64,000 nt of DNA from Pseudopyrenochaeta lycopersici (taxonomy: Eukaryota > Ascomycota > Dothideomycetes > Pleosporales > Pseudopyrenochaetaceae). A model generated the notes under the pieces. The model did not search any database and was not told where the DNA came from. It was given only the letters and a program-made list of their open reading frames with translations. Of the stretch, positions 33,966 through 45,614 are shown in pieces. Positions within the stretch are counted from its first letter, which is position 1, and each line of letters begins with the position of its first letter. A program made the position numbers and the translations under genes. Where the stretch lies: contig NHZP01000010.1 in assembly GCA_003313425.1 (NCBI GenBank), positions 1,529,696 through 1,593,695 of the forward strand, given 5' to 3'.

Positions 33966-35529
33966 GAAAGTATATTAATAGATTAGTTATAGAAGAGTAA
34001 ACAGCGTCTATTTAATACTTACTTAATAATACTAGTAGGAAAGGATATATAAGAAGGTGCAACGCACAACTATATTATATAAATAGTACTAGTAAAGATT
34101 ATTAAGTTATAAGTAAGAGATACTAATAAATACTTACTATTACGCGCTATAGGAATGAGTTACTATAGACGTTATTTACATACTATATTATTAAGGAAAG
34201 AAATTTATCGTAATTATATAAGAATACCTTAGTAGATAGCTAGAAGTATAAGTAATAGCTAATAATAAGTTATCTACTATTGCTAAGTTTTTATATAAGG
34301 AAATCTTATATTACTAGAGTATAATAAGGATACTTACTATAGATAGTAGACCTAATTTTAGAAAGGTAGTTAAAGCCCTTACTAAGATTTATTATATTAA
34401 GAGGATCTAAGTATTAGTATATAACCTTTAGGCTATAGGAAAAATTAAGGGTAGTTATAAGCTAATATATAACGCACTAGTAAAGCTTCCTAGACCTTAA
34501 GTTAATAATCTTCTAATAGTGTTATAGGTAGATAGAATTTCTACTTAAAGTTAGACTAGATATTCTTCTTATTAGTTAGTTACTAGTTAGAATCTAGTAC
34601 TTCTAATTAAGCTTACTCTTCTAATATAGTAGATATTACTATTGAGATAAGTAATATTAAGAGGCTAGTTATTAGCAGTGCAAGCTATACAGCTAGATTT
34701 AAGAGATTAATTTCTTAAGAACGCAGTATTAAGAACTAAGCGCTTATAACGCGAAAAGAAGGAATATTAAGATAATTATAGAGAGATTTATTAAAAGGAA
34801 ATTAAAGAAGATAACTTTATATTAATATAGGACTTAGCTAAAAATATTAATATATTAAGAGATAAGAAGCTTATAAGTAGATAGCTAGGACTATATAAAG
34901 TCTTTTATACTAACTAGAATAAAGGTAACTATTAACTTATAGACCTTAACAGCACGCGATTTAGAAATACTACCCTAAGATAAAGACTTAAACTGAATGT
35001 ACCTTAAGATAAAAGTAAGGTTACTTAGGAGTATTAAGGTTATATAAAGCTATAGAATCCTTTATTATAAGATACTAAAGCTAACTTTTTACTACCGCCT
35101 ACTTAATCTAATAACTCTTAAGATAATAAGTTTATAGTTATTAAAAATCCTAACTAAGACGCGATTTAGTTATAAGAAATAGAGAATAATCCTCCTATAA
35201 ACTTAGATTTATCTAAAGATATAATATAGCTAACTATGCGCAGCTATCCTATTATTATACTAAGATCTTTAATAGAGACTAAGAGATAATAATATATTTA
35301 AATACCTAATTTAGAAATTAACTCTAACTTAGAAGATAAGCTTACTTAAGCCTAGGGGATAGGCTTTTATCTTAAAGTAGGGGAGGGGCTGTATTTCTTT
35401 TATTAAATTTTTATATACTTTTATATATTTAGTATTATATATACGCAGCGCAACCTCCTAAGCATATAAAAATAAGTTAAAATTAAACGAAATATTATTT
35501 AGAGTCGCTAGGAGGTTAATCTCCTTATT

Positions 35530-35895
35530 ACGTTCTCCGCCTTGGTTACCCCAGCCTTGGTTGAGTCCATCTGGAACAACGAAAATGGCAGTGTTGTTGG
35601 CAATGGCTTTGAGGCCATAGAAGGGAAGTGCGCCTCCACGGTTAGGATCTTCTCCGTTGACGATTTTCTGAGCACTGCCGCCCAATTGGTGCCAGGTAAA
35701 GATAAGACGATACGGTTTGTTTTGATCGTAGTTGTCCGGATTGTTCAGGAAATAGTTCCGGTTTTTTCCATTCACCTGCATCGAGTATTGCTTGCTCGTG
35801 AGGGTTTTGGCTTTCCCACATCCAGCTGAGTTCGCGCTTGAAACGGTCGGCACTGAGGCCAGAAACAGGCATACGGAGTTGAGTAAACCGCGCAT
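35530..35895 (-). pseudogene. Secreted feruloyl-esterase-like (CE1) gene, truncated by a transposon
   Basis: The minus-strand ORF starts at 35895 with a clear signal peptide (MRGLLNSVCLFLASV ... SSA) followed by AGCGKAKTL, PYRLIFTWHQLGGSAQ, and FVVPDGLNQGWGNQGGE. This is the N-terminal part of the CE1 / PHB-depolymerase-like feruloyl esterases that release ferulate from plant cell walls. After the NQGGE segment (about 35530) the sequence changes abruptly to AT-rich Gypsy end, and the catalytic Ser, Asp and His regions are missing. The surviving ~120 codons show no stop codons and normal base composition, so the break looks recent compared with the repeats. Confidence 0.85.
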
Positions 35896-37010
35896 AGTGA
35901 TTCAAAAAGAATGTGAAGCTGTTGAAAGCCACAATGCCAAAAGACAATGATGTTGTCTGAGATATATATTCGAAATCTGATGATGTTCACAAGAACATGT
36001 TCCCGACGCACATTACCCCTCTTCTCTTGCTCACCTACACAGCTTACCGATATTCTCATCCGAGTCCACAATGTTAATTGAGGTTGAAGCAAGCTAATCA
36101 TGATTGGAGGTGAGTCCATGCCTTGTAAATTCGCTTGTGACCATTATAAGCGGCGGCAGTACTAATTACCCGCACCCTACGCTAACATCTTTCACAGGAA
36201 CACATATCCAATGAAACGGCGTCCTGCCTTGGCCGTCATCTGCCCCAGATTGATACATCCGCCACAAGATTAACATTGTATAGGGTTTTTCTGATCTATT
36301 TGGGGATTCTGTCAGAGAATCCTGTTTCTGCAAATCAAACATCTAAGCTGTCGCCAAGTGCGTTCCAAGAGTGCATTTGACAGACTTGGCCTTTCTTCTT
36401 AGCGGCTTCGGCTGTGGGCATAGTCGGAAACTTGAATCCGCTGCTCAATGTTCATGAGTGTAATGCATTCAATTGAAGAAGTTTTGCGTGAAGTTTGTTG
36501 TATTTGTTGACAGGTCTAGAAAGTACAGTGATATCTGATCGGAGAGACCGAAATTCTAGACTTCTGGTGAGACTGAGAATATTAGATTAACCGTCGGCCA
36601 GACTGAAGAGCTGAAGTTGAGGCTGTAGATATAAAGACTAGGCTGCGCTTTAAAGAAAGAGGGAGAGACAACTCAAAATAGAGATAATTGCAAGTCCATT
36701 GAGAATTGCATCACATGTGCCACGTATTGGAGTACTCATACCAATAGTATTAACAGCATGCATTGTCAGACGATTGCAAACTTCTTCAACCCTGCTTTGT
36801 CTAGGGCTTGGTCAGAGGAGGGTAGCCGCCCTCTCTAAAAGAAACTAGATCCTAAATTATTTATCCGTGCCAAGGATCAGTTTACCAAGCAGATTTGGCT
36901 GCGCCGACACTCGCCTACGGCGAGTGCCTGCAGCCCCCACGATAATACTGACCAAACGATAAATCTTCAACCACTTTCTATTACTCGGCCCTGCCATTAT
37001 TCTACGAACA
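35896..37010. other. Normal-composition island, former esterase promoter region
   Basis: About 1.1 kb of undecayed unique-looking DNA between repeat blocks. No gene is supported. It contains the stem-loop at 36897-36935. Confidence 0.5.
36897..36935. other. Strong stem-loop
   Basis: Perfect 8-bp stem CACTCGCC/GGCGAGTG with a 3-nt loop (36908-36926), inside an outer 6-bp stem GGCTGC/GCAGCC. Could be a terminator-like or transposon-end hairpin. Confidence 0.7.
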
Positions 37011-39099
37011 AAGACAGTGTATTTGTTCGCTTTGCCTATGTAAAATTTAGCGTAGGCACGGACACTAGAGTGTATTTGTTTGCTTTTTTAGAGTTAATTT
37101 ATTCACTATTCCTAGGGTTAATAATTAATGTAACGCTTATAGAATGTGCACAAAGTATATCTAAATTATATATTAGATTTCTAGAGTAAACAGAGATAGA
37201 TTAGGTAAGTAGAATATAGATAAAGTTTAGGTACCGAAGTTCGCGATGTTAGGAGACACTATTAATAAGATCTGTAGCACGACGAAGGAAGTTAAGCGTA
37301 GGTCTAAGTCTAATATTTACTCTAGAGGATAGAATAATTTAAGCAAAGTTAGCTAGCACAACTAAGGAGCTGGAGTAGGACTCTTCAGCGAAGCATGAGC
37401 TTGCGATTCCTCAACACTGCTGTTAACGCTGTTATTGTCTTCGCTATCTTAAATTTCTTCTACCTCGTAGATTATTGCTAGCGCCTCTACCTTAATGCTT
37501 AGCGTCTTCTTCTTACTAATAGGCCCGCTAGTAATTCCCTCTAGCCCTAACTAGCTCTTAAGCGCCTTACTAGCAGCGCAGATATCTAGGTACACCTTTT
37601 TTACTAACTTAATCTAGATATGCAACTAGCCTACACGAAGGGTCCGTTCAATCCACTAATTAGTAATCTCGTCGTGTAGTATTAGGGTTAGAATGCCTTA
37701 GCCTAACTCCTAAATAATTAAGTACTAGCGTATTACTTGCCCTAAACGTTGTCTAAACACTAGCTTAGCCTTCTTAGTAGTATTAGGGTTAACTAGTTCT
37801 AACAGCGCTGTAATTACCTTAGTGCAGACAGAACCTTTTCTGTACTAATTTCGCGTCCTGTTATTACTAGAGATAAAGTTATTATACTAGATCTGCGCTA
37901 TTTTATTAGTATATGCTTAGCCTAGAAGAGTAGATGCCTATTAAGACTTGATATAGACAGCTGCCAGCTCTTCCTCGTACCGTGTGCATATGTTCCAGGC
38001 GAAGCAGAAGTCTCTATTAGCATCGTTGCGCACATCTAGCAGTTGCAAGCGCTTTGCACCCACATAACTCTTACTCTAGCTGCTAGCGAGCTCGCTGCCG
38101 CTCCTAAAGGGTAAGCCGCGCTCTCGCTAAGCTTGCAGGAACTAACTAGCGTAGTACTAAGAGGCGTAGTTTCTAAGCACGCACGCTTTCTCTAGAAGGC
38201 TACAAGCTGTAAGGTAGAGTGTTTAGGTAGAGCTGTAGAAGTCCGTGCTGTTAGAGATAGACTACTTAATAATCTAGGTAACAACTGCCTCGTCCTGTTA
38301 CGCAATAGAGGTGTAGGCAGCCTACTCTTAAATAGAAGCCTTATTGTTAGGTGCTACTAGGCTAAGAGCAAGCTGCTTCTTTATCTTTAAAATTACGAGT
38401 TTCTTACTACGTTCCTGCTCAGCACGGCGGTTATTATTTATGACAGTAGTAGTGCGCAGAGGGGGGTCTTCTAGCTGTTCGTCTGATTTGCTAGGCTCTA
38501 AGTAATAAGGGCTAGGTAGATGCGTCTCTTCGGTGTCTATTCAAGCGCGCTTTAGCGAATAGGCTAGCACAGATAGGGGTGGCCGCTTTCTATATTACAA
38601 GGGTAGAGTAGAGGGCTGTTATAAAGGGGAAGTAGAGGGCTGCTGCGCAGATAGCAGCTCTTCCATCCCGTCTTGCGCAAGCGACTCGGCCGCGCAGACA
38701 AGGCGATTCCAGGCATTGTTAGATAGAGTGTTATTAGCGAGCGTCTCTCGCAGCAACTAGATAGCTGACAGTATAGAGTAGGCAATAAAGACAGGCTTGC
38801 AGACGCTAGTATTGTTAGGGATTAGCTACCCAGCGCTGTGCAGGCAGAACAACGTGCTATACTGCGAGCCTGAAACCGTAGCCTGGCAAAAAAAACAGCT
38901 TCTAGTAGTCTTTATTTAGTAGCTTGTACCTGTAGTTATAAGCAAAATCAGCCTTAATAGCTAGAGGAAAGCTCTAACAGCTACTGTTAAACTGCTCTGT
39001 AGCTTTATTTAATAGAGCTGCCTAGTGCATTTCTAGTTTTTATACTAGTAATAAGGTTAAGAGCTAGGTTCTTAACGCAGGCTATAGGGAAGAGGGTGT
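37011..39099. other. RIP-decayed repeat, unclassified
   Basis: Begins with a terminus-like sequence: GTGTATTTGTTCGCTTT at 37017 and a near copy at 37072, around an inverted pair GCCTA/TAGGC. Minus-strand reading of 37600-38030 yields stretches such as FCFAWNICTRYEEELAAVY and LILHDEITNQWIERTLRV that look coding, but no family was recognised. Confidence 0.45.
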
Positions 39100-42000
39100 A
39101 GTATTACTAGGCTCCTAACGCGTTCGCGCTACGGCACTAAAAGTTAGGCTGTACACAGATATAACACGATACCCTTACTAACTAGCGTTAGCGGAGCTAG
39201 AAACGTAATTAAAAGAATACGTTAATTAATATAGAGAGGAAAAGCAAACAGACCAACGGACGTGTTATATACAGCCTGCCTGTGTACCTCCTGCTCCTTA
39301 TACTATAGAGACATTCGCGCAGCTGTTTAAACACCTGCCTAAGCTTCAAGTAGTCGTCTATAAGCTATGTGCTAGCGCTATACTACTAGCGTAGGTTATT
39401 ACGCACCTTAAAGAGCGCTACCCTAAGGTAGCAGTCGCTACGCGGAAGCACCTAGCAGTAATTATGCATGCGCTGCCTAAGCTTGCGCAGGTTCTAGGAG
39501 ACGTTCGTGTGCTAAAGCTGGCTAAGGAGCCTATCGCTAGCCTTAAAATCTAAGAGGACGGGCTGGTATACTTGTTAGAGAGATGTTAGTATACCTGCAT
39601 CTTAGTGCAAGGCATACAGAAACACTGCAAGGATAAGTATAGCTAGGTAAACAAATAAAAGTAAGGGGGGGATATAAGGCAGAAGAGTAAGTATTTAAGT
39701 AACTAAATATAGCGAGACAGCTAATCCTCCTAGCGCCTGTTTAGAGCTGTTAGCTAGCCGGCGTATATTATAGTTAAGATAAGTGTTAGGGGTACGAACT
39801 AAGAAGACATCTCCTAGAGAGTTAAGGCAGATTACTAGTACTAGCGGGAGAAGTAAGCGGCAGCAGCAGCGTAAGAAAAGATCTAAGAGAGCGTCTATTC
39901 ATAAGCTAATCTGTAGCTAGCGTTAACTAAATAGGTTTCTTACTTAAAGCGCAGCCCTAGGGCAGCGCTTCTGCGCGCTAAACGGCTAGCAGGTAGAGAG
40001 GTAGATGCGCATAGTAAAGAAGAAGACGCATTAGATAACATAGGCTTACGCGATGTTTATAAAGCTATAGAGCGGCTAATATAGAAAGCCTTTAATAGTA
40101 GCTAGGCAGAGGTTATAGGCAGACTTACGCTAGAGATTATAGAGCGACGCGAGGCGGGCGCAGAGTTAAATAAGCGGCCCTTCTACGTAAGGCATTAAGT
40201 CCGCACGATTAAGAAGTACAGCTAGAAGCTAGTAAGCATCCTCTACTACTTGTAGCGCACAAATAGTTAAGCTAACTGGCCGCTATATAAGCTTACTAGC
40301 ACGTAAGACGCGCTTCTGTAGTTACTCTAGTAAATTACGCGCTCCGCTAACACTACAAAGAAGAGGCGGCTAGAAGAGCGATGTCTGCGTCTTTAGATCG
40401 CCCTGCTTAACTACACGCTGCTAGACGATAAGCATGAGAGCGTACTACTGAGCGGGGTAGCTGTCCTCAGCCTCAAGCCTAATTACTACAGCGGTGGGTA
40501 GGTTCTGGCGCACGAGTTCTCGCTAACACTATCTACTCTAATTACTACCTTAAAAGCGCTTATAGTGTATTATGCCTGCTGCTAGCAAGATAAAGCGCTT
40601 TAGAAAGACCCTAATACTACGCCTACTACCTATAAGCTAGTTAGGGATATAGCTAAACAGTTTATAACGCTGTCTAACTTTAAAGGCACGCCTAGTCTTA
40701 TAAATTAAATGCTGCGCTTGCGTACGCTAGCTAGAACACAGGCAGGGCGACGTAACGCTTCTGGCATCGTGTTATAGGATAGAGACTATCTTCTTATTAA
40801 CAAGCAGAGTTTTTTGCTAGCCAACCTCCAGTCTATAGTTAAGGGGCTGTGCGAGACGGCGCAAATATAGTTACTTAGGGACGTCCTACTCTTAGATCTA
40901 GACGACACGGACTGCGTGCGGCCTAGGAGTACTACGCTTCCAGAGGTGTCTGTAGATAAACTTATTAACTAGCTAGCTGAGCTAGCTACGGGCTAGAGCT
41001 TTCTAAAGCACCCTAGCAACTAACTAGATAGGTAGTAAGACTAGCTTCTAGACTAGGTATTAGAGGAGGCCCTGCTAAGGGAGAGATTTATCTGTAGGAT
41101 AGATAGTATGCAGTAGCTAGAGCAGACGCTATAGCGCGACGACGCTGTAGCTAGATACATAAAGGGTGTGCGTTAATTTAAAGAGAGCCTCTTTACCCTC
41201 GTGTACCTCTCTACTAGTGCACCCGCGCGCAGGACAGAGATTACCTTAATATAGTGCGAGAACAGCGCAGATAGGGCTAGGTGCTAAGGGGTGTTTATAG
41301 AAGGTAGTCTAGTATCCTTTACTACTACGTACTATAAGGGGTACAGCTTTAGTAAGCGTGTTAAGACTATCTACTACTACGTTCTCTAGGAGGTAAGTAA
41401 GCTAGTAGTATACTTTCTTAGGCTCGGCTAACTGTTTATAGACGATCTCTAGATGCTGCATAACAGCGTTGCCTACTCTACTACTTTCCTCTAGGAGCCA
41501 GAACTAGAGGAGCAGTAGGAGGATAAAAGCGACAGCGAAGAGAGCGACAACAGAGACGAGTACAGCGATGCTAACTATAAGAAGGTATAATTAGCTAACC
41601 TAGACGGGTACTAGAGTACTAATTGTATACGCTGCGTCTTACGCGAGCAGACCTTCTAGTACATAAGCGCCGCCCTTAGCACCTACGCCTAGCGGCATGC
41701 CTACCTGGCCATCTACTAAGAGCTAGCTAAAGATAGACAGGCACGCGACTAGCTAGAAGTGCTCTACTAGAATAAAGCGCCTATAATAAGCTATGCGCGA
41801 GCGTTATAGTTAGGTTATAGCCTTTAAACTAAGGAAGGTAACTACGGCCACTCTATAATAGAGTCTCCCTTTTAGACTATAGTTAAGCAGGAAGAGTTCT
41901 AGCGCGTAAGTATGGACTAGTATTACGTGCTGGAGTTTGCCTCCGCCTGGGAGGACGGCCTTATGCACCCTAGTGTCCGCGCGGAGATAATAGCGCAGCA

Positions 42001-43750
42001 AGAGAAGTAGGCGCTCTAGCGCTGGTTATCGCTCGCGATAGTAGACCTTAAGGTAGAGTTTAGGCGACTCGCTAGGCGGCTAGACGCTGAGTATTGTAGT
42101 AAGCAGGAAGAAGGCCTTAGGGCTGTAATACAGCGACGGCTACGCGTGCTGGTTGTGATAGCTACTAGCACAGGTAAGAGCATGCTGTTTATGCTGCCCG
42201 CGTCTATCTTACTGGGCGGCGTTACTATTATTATTACTCTGTTAAACGCCTTGCGAGACAATCTACAGGACTGCTGCGACCTGCTCAGTATTCCCTACGC
42301 TAAGTAGGACAGAAGAAGACCGCCTTACTAGGCTTAAATTGTGCTAGTTACTCTAGAGAGCGCGGTTACGAAGGGATTTAGTAGGTTTATTAATAAGAAG
42401 CGCATGCTATATTAGCTAGATCATATTATAATAGATGAGTGCTACGTGCTGCTAGAGTTAACAGAGGACTAGCAGCTAGACATCCTTAAGATAACGGAGA
42501 TAGTGGAGAAGGGGACGCAGGTTATCTACCTAACTATAACCTTACTGCTAACGCTGCAGCTCGCCTTCTTCTAGACTATAGGGCTTGATGCCTAGACTAT
42601 AACTATATACCGCAACGAACGCACTACGCGGGCGAATATTACGTACTAGGTGCTAGAGTATACACGAGGCACGCTAGATAAGGCACTTATTAAGCTTATA
42701 GCTGCGAAGAGGAGGAAGTACAGACTAAAGGCGCAGATTATTATCTATTATCTAATAGTAGATAAGACTAAGTAGCTTACGAAGCTTCTGTAGTGCTCTG
42801 CCTACTACTGCTAGATAGATATAGACGAGGAGAAGGCACGTATAGTGCGAAGCTTTACCTCAGGCGTAGAGAAGCTCTGCACAGCTACTAACATACTAGG
42901 CCTTAGGCTCGACGCTGCAGGCGTCTAGGTAGTAATCTACGTTGCTATGTGTCTCCTGTTACTCTAATATATGCAAGAGAGCGGCTAGGCTAGGCGAACA
43001 GGGCTAGGCAGTAAGTTAATTATTCTAAGAGTGTGCTATCTAACAAAAGAGGGGAGGGTAAAGAAGGCGCTTAGCTATAAGTTAGAGCGCCCTATAAAGG
43101 AGTTCCTAACTACTAAATTATACTAGAGAATTGCGATAGACAGGCATATAGACAGCAGATAGAATAGGTAGTAATGCGAGATAGGAGAGTTAAAGTGTAA
43201 TCTATGCGAGCAACACCCTTACAGTACTAAGCAGTAAGGCGTTGAAGAAGAGCGGGAAGAGCTAGAGGCGACGCATGCTAATACCGCAGCGGCTGCAGCA
43301 GAGGAGCAGCGCAGAGAGCTTAAGTAAGCTATAGCTATAGAAGAGCAGAGAATTAAGATCTAGCAGCAGCGAAGGATAGAGTAAGTAATATACGAGCTAG
43401 AGCGGCTAGAGCAGCACTTTTAGCGCTAGAGCAACGCGTGCGCTATCTGCATAGTTACTTAAGCGGACCCAGCGCGCCATAATTAGAAGGATTGTTTAAA
43501 GGCTAACAAAGCGCAGATTAAGTTAATAGAAGCTAAGGTTAAATCTATATACTATATAAAGTAGGAGAAGTATACACAGTGTTACTATTGCTAGGCGCCG
43601 TAAGCTATCTATAATAAGTAGGAGGAGATAAGTGTACAGGGTGCATTTAAGACATAAGGGATGGGTTTTCCTTACTAGTATAGCGGGGTGCTTTAGCAAG
43701 CAGTAGCTGCGCTGCTTACCTTTTAGTAACTAACGTGCACGCTATAGCTA
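39100..43750 (+). pseudogene. Telomere-linked helicase copy B, RIP-decayed
   Basis: Reading through stops gives the full TLH order. Around 41210 STSAPARRTEITLI (compare GGAPARATELVTV of copy D), near 41690 a WRH-like segment, then GYS..TKEGNYGHS at about 41820 (compare GHGSRMAGGIYGR of copy D). The helicase follows: Walker A ATSTGKSMLFMLPAS (42163), IIIDECYVLLE (42430; DECH became DECY), VIYLTITL (42520), TNILGLRLDA and MQESG.ARRTG (42970). A Cys-rich tail ends near 43640. The 3' flank resembles that of copy D. Confidence 0.82.
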
Positions 43751-44730
43751 GAGTAGTAGATATAAGACGCCGCGATTGTGTATAGCAGTAATAAGGCCTA
43801 GCTTTATAAGTAGCTTAGACTAAAGATTAAGATAGGCTAGAGAGACGCAAGCTAAATATACTGTTTTTTATATACTTAGGAGGAGGGGTATGTGCACTTA
43901 TATAAAGCAGACTAAGAAGGCTCTACTCTATATAACTCTAACCCTAAACCTTAGGTTAGGATTAGGAAAAGGGTATTATAGACTAACTTACGGCTAGGTT
44001 AGAAGTTAGAATAGTAGAAACTAACTTACGTCTCTATCAGATTAGAAGTTAGAAACAAGTTAGTTAGGTAGCATACAGAGTAATAATATATATTAGGTGT
44101 TTATAGTATTTATAGTATATATTAAAGGAACTAGTAGCTTAGTAGAGGAGAGAGGGTAGACTAGATTACCTACTAGAGAACAGGAGAGTATAACTAGAGA
44201 CTAACTTTTACTTAATAGTTAAGTAAAAGTTAGAATATATAAAACAGACACAGGAGGTTCCCCTAACTTATAGAAGTCCCCTAACCTGTAGAAGGCTCCT
44301 TAACCTATAGAAGACTGCCTAACCTGTAAAAGTCCCCTAACCCGTAAAATACCCCCTAACCTATAGAAGACTCCTCTAACCTATACAAGAGAAGCATATT
44401 AGAAAGAAGAGGAGAAAAATAGTATAGTATAAGAATGCAGCAGAACCTATATAAAAGTATAAAAAAAGATATTAAAGGAAATAGAGTAGGTAGTTAGCCT
44501 ATTAGTGTAGAACGCGGAGCATAATAAAGAGGTTAGTAGTAGGCTGTCTAGTACAAGAAAAGAAGCTAAGCGTAGTAAGATAAAAGAATAAAGGTAAGGA
44601 AGAAAAGGTAGGTAGAGGGCCTATTAGGTGTTATAATAAGAAGAGAGGGCAGCTGTAAAGTATAGAAGAAAGAAGAGGTAGTATAAAGTTCTGTTTAGAT
44701 TAGAACTAAAATTAGAAAGATAATACTAAC
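43751..44730. other. 3' flank of TLH copy B
   Basis: No gene. The stretch at 44500-44660 (GTAGAACGCGGAGCATAA; GGGCCTATTAGGTGTTAT) matches the copy D 3' flank at 57418-57475 (GCAGAACGCGGAGCGTAA; GGGCCCGTAAGGTGTCAT) with RIP-type changes, showing B and D are closely related. Holds the CCTAACC minisatellite. Confidence 0.6.
44262..44395. repeat. About 21-bp minisatellite with CCTAACC core
   Basis: At least six units of the form CCCCTAACCTGTAGAAGAC. The core resembles the telomere C-strand CCCTAA, in the opposite orientation to the telomere repeats at 61964. Confidence 0.85.
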
Positions 44731-45520
44731 CAGGCCTTATGAACACCCAGAACTATGCGGTCTCCCCCTTTTTTCTCTTGCCCTGTGCGTTCGCTAATCT
44801 TACGAAACAAAAGGAGAACACCTAGAAGAATGCGTCCGCCCCCTTTATTCTGCGACTAAACCTTTCTTAGCTAGTTCTCTAACCTAGATTAGCTAGTACC
44901 TACGCGTAACGCGTTAGAGCATAAATCGCGTTCCTAGACGCGTAACTACGCGTTCTATATAATAGAATAAATAAGAGTAAAAGCGAGAGGGAACAAAAGA
45001 GAGAAAAAGAAAGACTATCTATAATGTTTACCTTTCTCCCATCCTACAGCGTCCTTGTCTGCCGCCAGCATACCTGCGCTGTCTACGGCCTAGATCAGCA
45101 CCTAGAGCGCCAGCATAGTATACCTGCAACGCAGCGGAGAGAGCTGCTCGCAGCCTACTAAGGCCTTAACTTAAACCCGCTAGCGGAGGTCCCTCTCCCT
45201 TAACTAAACAGCCCGCCTATCGCGGAGCTAGGTTCCCTACAGGACGCATTTCTCTGCTGTAATCACGTCGCTAGCAGTAGCAGTAGCAGTAGTAGTAGTA
45301 GCACTACTACTAGCAAGCGCTGCGGCTTTCTAAGCATAAGCCGTAAGTGTATACAGAAACATATAAACAAGCAGCACAGTATAAAGCTTACACAATAGTC
45401 CTCTGCCTCTGCGACCTTATACTAGGAGCACGCTACGCAGCTATAGAGGCCAGTTAAGGTGCAGACTTTTTTCCGCGAACGGCGCTACGTCCGGTACTTT
45501 GTAGTACAGGCAGAGGTACA

Positions 45521-45614
45521 GGAGCAGGCACAGGAGCAGGCACAGGAGCAGGCACAGGAGCAGGCACAGGAGCAGGCACAGGAGCAGGCACAGGAGCAGG
45601 CACAGGAGCAGGCA
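45521..45614 (+). repeat. 12-bp minisatellite in TLH copy C
   Basis: Seven to eight near-perfect units of CAGGAGCAGGCA. The same array in copy A has TAG in place of some CAG. Confidence 0.95.

Larger units (their letters stand above)
28140..35440 (+). mobile_element. Ty3/Gypsy retrotransposon relic, split by a Copia insertion
   Basis: Left part (28190-28565) translates through stops to IITNALLRYLKLEG (consensus NVVADALSRR), then KKPKGFIRVQL and REGYLF.KSIRN. After the Copia insertion the frame resumes at 33966 with the integrase zinc-binding and core region: IDSRPNFRKVVKALTK, SAYNPQAIGKIKGS-like sequence near 34420, and the chromodomain-side end SRQLGLYKVFYT and NYQLIDLNSTRFRNTT. A polypurine tract (GTAGGGGAGGGG) at about 35379 precedes the start of an LTR-like sequence. 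The 5' portion with gag and RT is missing. RIP-type decay throughout. Confidence 0.78.
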
